Assembly (NCBI GenBank): GCA_964591605.1
Contig: CAZQEN010000130.1
Coordinates: 1 to 18,839 of the forward strand
DNA length: 18,839 nt
Reading direction: 5' to 3'
Source: CAYLLT01 sp964591605
GTDB taxonomy: Bacteria > Planctomycetota > Phycisphaerae > UBA1845 > PWPN01
How positions within the stretch are numbered: position 1 is the first letter of the stretch; each line of letters starts with the position of its first letter. A program made the position numbers and the translations under genes. Positions 15,238-18,839 of this stretch are shown here, in pieces. The notes under the pieces are model-generated. The model was given only the letters and a program-made list of their open reading frames with translations, was not told the origin of the DNA and did no database searches.

Positions 15238-15819
15238 ATGACCAGGGCCGCCGATCAACGTATGGAGATCGAAGCCAAGTTCAAGGTGTCGGATCATGGC
15301 CCCGTGCGCGAGCGGCTGCGGCAGGTCGGCGCCCAGTGTCTGGGCCGGGTCCTCGAGGTGAACTGCATCTTCGACGATGAGCAGCGGTCCCTGCTTGCCG
15401 GGCAGCGAGGTCTGCGGGTGCGGGTCTGCCATGATGAGGGGGGGCGGCGTGTGTCTGCCACGCTGACCTACAAGGGGCCGCCACTGGTCGGCCAGGCCAA
15501 GCAGCGTGTCGAGATCGAGACTCAGGTGGGCGATCCGGAGGCAGTGGTTGAGCTTCTCCGCGCGTTGGGATACGTCGAGGTGATTTCCTTCCACAAGCGG
15601 CGCGAGTCCTGGGTGCTGGAGGAAGCCCGCGTTGAGCTCGACGAACTGCCCAAGCTGGGTCCGTACATCGAGATTGAGGCCGAAGACCTGTCACAAATCC
15701 AGCGAGCACAAGACGTTATTGGCATGACCGATCTGTGCCCGATCGCACAAACCTACGTGGCGCTGGTGGCGGAGCACTCCCAAAGGTCGGGATCTGCGAC
15801 AGCCCAGCTCTGGTTCTAA
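15238..15819 (+). CDS. CYTH-domain protein (class IV adenylate cyclase / triphosphatase type)
   Basis: CYTH proteins form a beta tunnel that binds triphosphates and metal; members act as class IV adenylate cyclases (CyaB), thiamine triphosphatases or inorganic triphosphatases. This protein is 193 aa from the ATG at 15238, chosen because GAGG lies 7 nt upstream; longer readings from 15151 or 15214 add unrelated Arg-rich residues. The signature ExExK is E10-I-E12-A-K14. Further tunnel residues are visible in GLRVRV, SATLTYKGP, KQRVEIET and HKRRESW, and the LDELPKLGPYIEIEAE block is typical of the CyaB subgroup. It is the last gene of the tight + run (67 bp after the glycosidase). The actual reaction cannot be decided from sequence; the LGPYIEIE block favours the CyaB-like group. 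Confidence 0.9.
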   Translation: MTRAADQRMEIEAKFKVSDHGPVRERLRQVGAQCLGRVLEVNCIFDDEQRSLLAGQRGLRVRVCHDEGGRRVSATLTYKGPPLVGQAKQRVEIETQVGDPEAVVELLRALGYVEVISFHKRRESWVLEEARVELDELPKLGPYIEIEAEDLSQIQRAQDVIGMTDLCPIAQTYVALVAEHSQRSGSATAQLWF

Positions 15820-15839
15820 GTTTTGCTCCAGAAAAGCAT

Positions 15840-15868
15840 TTGACTTATTCATCGATTAGCTGTACTAA
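15840..15868 (+). promoter_or_regulatory. Sigma70-like promoter upstream of the small Cys-rich ORF
   Basis: TTGACT (15840-15845), 17 bp, then TACTAA (15863-15868); shifting by one base gives ACTAAT with an 18-bp spacer. It lies in an AT-rich island (about 15820-15875) that stands out from the surrounding GC-rich DNA and falls just after the CYTH gene stop. It would start transcripts about 45 nt before the ATG at 15918. Confidence 0.45.
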
Positions 15869-15917
15869 TTGGTCAGACCGATGGAGGCTTTCGGACTTTG
15901 CCTCGTACGGGGGTTTT

Positions 15918-16100
15918 ATGATGTGTGACCGATGTAACAGCTTGATTGGGTGCCGACCTCATGCCTGCCCGTTTCATGGCACCCAGCGGCCGCCCCGTCA
16001 GCAGGGCGAAACACGGTTGCCGCCCACACCCCCTGCCCGCGAGCTGGTCGTCCGGACCCCGAGAGCCTCCGAGGTGAAGCTCGCCGTGACCGTCTCCTGA
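15918..16100 (+). CDS. Possible small Cys-rich protein (60 aa)
   Basis: This is an ORF of 60 codons starting ATG ATG at 15918, with GGGGG (15909-15913) at a good distance upstream. The N-terminus holds C3, C6, C12, C17 with H15 and H20 (MMCDRCNSLIGCRPHACPFH), a possible zinc- or metal-binding knuckle; the remaining 40 residues are Pro/Arg-rich and probably unstructured. Support beyond the frame itself is positional: a promoter-like element sits just upstream and a small hairpin with a short T-run starts 7 bp after the stop. I know no family with this sequence. The whole 445-bp gap (15820-16264) would otherwise be empty of genes, so this may instead be chance in a leader or decayed region. Confidence 0.35.
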   Translation: MMCDRCNSLIGCRPHACPFHGTQRPPRQQGETRLPPTPPARELVVRTPRASEVKLAVTVS

Positions 16101-16106
16101 GCCGGG

Positions 16107-16127
16107 AGGCCCGTGCAGTGGGCCTTT
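16107..16127 (+). terminator. Short hairpin with T-run after the small ORF
   Basis: AGGCCC (16107-16112) pairs perfectly with GGGCCT (16120-16125) around a 7-nt loop, then TTTA. The stem is short and the T-run is only three, so this is a weak intrinsic terminator at best. Its position 7 bp after a stop codon is what makes it worth listing. Confidence 0.4.
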
Positions 16128-16184
16128 ATCGCGAAATCCGGCGCGGGAGGGCGGAATTTCTGCGCATCTTCCCCGCACATCAGG

Positions 16185-16190
16185 TATGAT
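16185..16190 (+). promoter_or_regulatory. Possible -10 element before the glutamate-synthase-like gene
   Basis: TATGAT matches the -10 consensus at five of six positions and lies about 75 bp before the ATG at 16265. No convincing -35 stands 16-18 bp upstream. GGTTC repeats follow immediately in the presumed leader. Confidence 0.3.
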
Positions 16191-16264
16191 CAGGCGGTTC
16201 GCGACGGTTCGCGGGCAGGGCCTACTGGCGGGTTCGGAGAGGTTCAAGGTGGGAGTCTGTCCCT

Positions 16265-17857
16265 ATGAACCTTCACCGTCCCAACGCCAACGACGCCACA
16301 CTCACCATCAACCGCTCCCGCACCGTCGTTCCCGGCTCGGGTCTGTGTTCCCGATGCATCGACGGATGCAAGGGGAACTGCGAGGTCTTCCGGGCCACGT
16401 TCCGCGGCCGGGAGGTCATCTATCCCGGTCCCTTCGGCGAAGTGACGGCCGGCTGCGACAAGGACTACCCCGTCGACTATTCACATCTGAACGTGCAGGG
16501 CTATGCCCTGGGTGCGGACGGACTGCCGGCGGGCGTGCCGGGCGATCCGGACACCTGCATCTTCCCCCGGGTTTCGGTCGAGACAGCCTACGGCTGGGAC
16601 ACCCAAGTCAAGATGGCCGCTCCGTTCTTCACCGGGGCACTCGGATCGACGGAGATCGCCCGCAAGAACTGGGAGCACTTTGCGGTCGGGGCGGCGCTTT
16701 CGGGCATCACGCTGGTGTGCGGCGAGAACGTCTGCGGGATTGACCCGCAGCTCGAGCTGAACGCCCGGGGCAAGGTCACGAGCGCGCCCGACATGGATCG
16801 GCGCATCGCGATGTACCGGCGGTATCACCGCGGGCTCGGCGAGATGCTCGTGCAGATGAACGTCGAAGACACGCGGCTCGGCGTGGCGGAGTACATCATC
16901 GACAAGCACGGGCTGCAGGCTATCGAGCTCAAGTGGGGGCAGGGCGCCAAGTGCATCGGCGGCGAGATCAAGGTGCAGTGCATCGATCGGGCGCGGGAAC
17001 TGCAGCGGCGCGGGTACATCGTCACGCCCGATCCGTCGGATCCGGCGATCGAGCTGGCCTACCGGGAGGGGGCGATTCACGAGTTCGAGCGGCACAGCCG
17101 GCTGGGTTTCATCAGCGAGGATTCGTTCCTGGCCGAGGTGGCGCGGCTGCGGAAACTGGGCTTCAAGCGGATCACGCTCAAGACGGGGGCGTACGGGCTG
17201 CGCGAGCTGGCCATGGCCCTCAAGTGGGGCAGCCGGGCGAAGATCGATCTGCTCACGATCGACGGTGCATCGGGCGGGACGGGCATGAGCCCGTGGCGGA
17301 TGATGGAGGAGTGGGGCATGCCGCCCATTTACCTCCACTCGGCCGCTGCGGAATTCGCCGCCCGGCTGGCCGCACGCGATGAGCGTGTGCCCGACCTGGC
17401 GCTGGCCGGCGGTTTCAGCGCGGAGGACCACATTTTCAAGGCCCTCGCCCTGGGAGCGCCGTTTGTGAAAGCGGTCTGCATGGGGCGGGCGCTGATGATC
17501 CCGGGCATGGTGGGCAAGAACGTCGGCCTGTGGATGAACAACGGCGGCCTGCCCAAGACCGTCAGTCAGTACGGCAGCAAGCTCGAAGAGATCTTCGTGT
17601 GCTGGGAGCAGGTCGCGCAGCTCGTGGGGCCGGCCGAGATGAGCAGGATCCCGCTGGGAGCAGTCGGCATCTACTCCTATGCCCAGAAGCTGGCGGTCGG
17701 GCTGCAGCAGTTCATGGCCGGAGCACGGCGGTTCAGCCTGCCGGCCATCCGGCGCAGCGACCTCATGAGCCTGACGCAGGAGTGCGCCAGAATCACGGGC
17801 ATTCCCTACATCATGGACGCCTACCGGGAAGAGGCGGAAGCCATTCTCGACGGGTGA
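16265..17857 (+). CDS. FMN-binding glutamate-synthase-family protein (GltB FMN domain) with N-terminal Cys cluster
   Basis: The protein is 530 aa with GGGAG 9 nt upstream. It corresponds to the FMN/2-oxoglutarate-type central domain of glutamate synthase, without the amidotransferase domain and without the large C-terminal beta-helix. Diagnostic blocks are ELKWGQGAKCIGGEI (221-235, compare KLGQGAKPGxGG of GOGAT) and DGASGGTGMSP (333-343, FMN phosphate region), plus ALAGGF and GAPFVKAVCMGRALM. The GOGAT 3Fe-4S motif that normally follows is absent; the sequence continues IPGMVGKNVGLWMNN. Instead the N-terminus has C28-SR-C31-IDG-C35-KGN-C39, a CxxCxxxCxxxC pattern suited to an Fe-S cluster. 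Homologues of this kind are, as I recall, common near corrinoid methyltransferase genes. Reaction unknown; a redox or amino-transfer role with FMN is inferred from the fold. Confidence 0.88.
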   Translation: MNLHRPNANDATLTINRSRTVVPGSGLCSRCIDGCKGNCEVFRATFRGREVIYPGPFGEVTAGCDKDYPVDYSHLNVQGYALGADGLPAGVPGDPDTCIFPRVSVETAYGWDTQVKMAAPFFTGALGSTEIARKNWEHFAVGAALSGITLVCGENVCGIDPQLELNARGKVTSAPDMDRRIAMYRRYHRGLGEMLVQMNVEDTRLGVAEYIIDKHGLQAIELKWGQGAKCIGGEIKVQCIDRARELQRRGYIVTPDPSDPAIELAYREGAIHEFERHSRLGFISEDSFLAEVARLRKLGFKRITLKTGAYGLRELAMALKWGSRAKIDLLTIDGASGGTGMSPWRMMEEWGMPPIYLHSAAAEFAARLAARDERVPDLALAGGFSAEDHIFKALALGAPFVKAVCMGRALMIPGMVGKNVGLWMNNGGLPKTVSQYGSKLEEIFVCWEQVAQLVGPAEMSRIPLGAVGIYSYAQKLAVGLQQFMAGARRFSLPAIRRSDLMSLTQECARITGIPYIMDAYREEAEAILDG

Positions 17858-17970
17858 CCGTATTCCGAATTTGGTCATTCGGGATTGGTGACTGAGCACC
17901 TCACAGAGACGACCGTCCGGGTCGTGTCATGACCGACCTACCGGGTGCGTGACAAGGCAGGCGGGTGGAT

Positions 17971-18003
17971 GGGTCCCGGCGCGCCGGGACCCGTGGGGAG
18001 GCC
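17971..18003. repeat. GGGTCCCGGCG/CGCCGGGACCC palindrome plus flank, copy 2
   Basis: A perfect 22-bp palindrome (17971-17992, centre GGCGCGCC) is followed by CGTGGGGAGGC. From 17973 on it matches 6966-6996 with one mismatch. Copy 2 has the palindrome two base pairs longer on each side. Confidence 0.8.
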
Positions 18004-18008
18004 CACAC

Positions 18009-18057
18009 GGGCAGCTTCGGCTTCGCTCAGCGAAGCCGAAGCTGCCCATGCCACCCC
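18009..18057. repeat. Perfect 19-bp inverted repeat with GCTGCCCATGCC tail
   Basis: GGGCAGCTTCGGCTTCGCT (18009-18027) and its exact complement (18029-18047) are separated by one base, and the right arm runs into CCATGCCACCCC. The tail matches the right end of the repeat at 10468-10535, so this is a second member of that family with a different inner stem. It lies directly after the GGCGCGCC palindrome. Confidence 0.85.
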
Positions 18058-18167
18058 GCCCAAGCTGTCACGGACCCGGACCTACCGCCTCGGGAAAAAG
18101 GCTATCGCGACATCGAACCGCGGCGCCTATACTCCGGAGTTGCGCCGTGCGCGCGAGGCCGGCGCCC

Positions 18168-18839
18168 GTGTTGTATTCCTGCGACTCGATCCGTCGCGCC
18201 GCCACGGAGTTCCGGGGTTTGCCTGAAGTCGTTGATGAAGAAGTTGCGGCCGGCGCGGCGGTGGGCGAGACGACGGCCGTACCGAGCCTCCAGGGAGGCG
18301 CGCTGCTGTCGGGCCCGGTGAGCCGTGCCCTGTTGTTCCTGGCCGTGCCGGTGCTGGTCGAGCAGTTCCTGAACCTGCTGGTCGGGCTCACGGACACGTA
18401 TCTGGCGGGGACGGTCAGCAAGGAGGCGACGGCGGCCATCGGCCTGGGCGCGATGGTCGACTGGCTGGCCAGCCTGCTCTTCGGTTTCATCGGGGCGGGG
18501 GCGACGGCGCTGGTATCGCGGCATGCCGGCGCGGGTGATGGACGGGGGGCGAACCATTTCGCGAACCAGTCGGTGTCCGCATCGCTCGTGCTCGGGGCGA
18601 TCGTTGCGGCGGCGGTGCTGCTGGGGGCTCCGATGCTGCCCCGCGCGCTGGACTGGGACGTCCGAACCAGCCAGATCGCCACGCTGTACTTCCACACGGT
18701 TTCCGCGGGATACGTGCTTCTGGCCGTCACGTCGATCGCGAGTTCGTGCTGGCGCGGCATGGGCGACACGCGCACGCCGCTTTACATCATGGCGATGGTG
18801 AACGCGGTCAACATCGTCGTTTCGACGCTCCTGCGCTAC
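18168..18839 (+). CDS. MATE family efflux transporter, 3'-truncated
   Basis: The frame runs open to the right edge, so it lacks a stop codon in this window. From about 18324 it encodes a MATE/NorM N-terminal half: SRALLFLAVPVLVEQFLNLL, VGLTDTYLAGTVSKEATAAI, GLGAMVDWLASLLFGFIGAG and ATALVSRHAGAGDGRGANH, then FHTVSAGYVLLAVTSIASSC and WRGMGDTRTPLYIMAMVNAV. These are the first five or so membrane helices, including the familiar RGxGDTRTP loop. MATE exporters use Na+ or H+ gradients to expel drugs or metabolites. The start is uncertain: there is no good ATG in frame. GTG at 18168 is preferred, with GAGG 9 nt upstream; GTG at 18147 (GGAG 7 nt upstream) and GTG at 18261 are alternatives. Confidence 0.88.
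   Translation, partial: MLYSCDSIRRAATEFRGLPEVVDEEVAAGAAVGETTAVPSLQGGALLSGPVSRALLFLAVPVLVEQFLNLLVGLTDTYLAGTVSKEATAAIGLGAMVDWLASLLFGFIGAGATALVSRHAGAGDGRGANHFANQSVSASLVLGAIVAAAVLLGAPMLPRALDWDVRTSQIATLYFHTVSAGYVLLAVTSIASSCWRGMGDTRTPLYIMAMVNAVNIVVSTLLRY

Larger units (their letters stand above)
17858..18167. other. Intergenic gap with two palindromic repeats
   Basis: This 310-bp stretch holds short hairpins (CCGAAT 17865-17870 with ATTCGG 17877-17882; ACGACC 17909-17914 with GGTCGT 17920-17925), then the two longer palindromes listed separately. None has a T-tract, so a terminator for the preceding gene is not clear. A TATACT (18128-18133) could be a -10 for the MATE gene, but no matching -35 is visible. 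No supported ORF. Confidence 0.6.

Noticed and set aside
17865..17882. Terminator of the glutamate-synthase-like gene
   Set aside because: CCGAAT/ATTCGG makes a 6-bp stem but is followed by GATTGG, with no T-run.

Overview
The window is very GC-rich, densely coding bacterial DNA. Its gene content and repeats point to a planctomycete, probably a Phycisphaerae-like or related lineage. The evidence is a secreted formylglycine-type sulfatase beside a GH89 alpha-N-acetylglucosaminidase, a short CxxC...CxxC zinc ribbon fused to an unrelated protein, several families of palindromic intergenic repeats, and menaquinone-type quinone genes. This assignment is inference; no rRNA or tRNA is present to confirm it.

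Layout. (1) 2-2128 (+): 5'-truncated GH89 glycosidase. (2) 2353-4457 (-): a complete secreted sulfatase, followed through a 4-nt GTGA overlap by a 90-codon fragment that looks like the tail of a second sulfatase. (3) 4657-5718 (-): RluA/RluD-family pseudouridine synthase. (4) 5719-6122: repeat-filled gap with three 64-bp palindromic units at an 85-bp period. (5) 6123-6767 (-): corrinoid protein with its own recognisable promoter and intrinsic terminator. (6) From 7029 rightward every gene is on the + strand: a 4-helix membrane protein, a MenG/UbiE quinone methyltransferase, a 645-aa membrane/TPR-like protein (these three overlap), UbiX flavin prenyltransferase, an AmpG-like MFS permease with a C-terminal zinc ribbon, a secreted (alpha/alpha)6 glycosidase-like protein, a CYTH-domain protein, a possible 60-aa Cys-rich small protein, an FMN-dependent glutamate-synthase-like protein, and a 3'-truncated MATE exporter.

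How the genes may work together. GH89, the sulfatase, the (alpha/alpha)6 protein and the MFS permease suit the scavenging of sulfated or amino-sugar-containing glycans. MenG and UbiX are both used in menaquinone biosynthesis (UbiX supplies prenyl-FMN to UbiD-type decarboxylases), so the 7.0-11.3 kb block is probably quinone-related, with two uncharacterised membrane proteins in it. The corrinoid protein and the GltB-like FMN protein belong to families that often accompany corrinoid methyltransferases, but here they lie about 9.5 kb apart and no methyltransferase is visible.

There is no mobile element, CRISPR array, RNA gene or phage gene that I can support. The least-explained material is the set of palindromic repeat families, the zinc-ribbon permease fusion, the menG-linked membrane proteins, the Cys-cluster glutamate-synthase-like protein and the small Cys-rich ORF.
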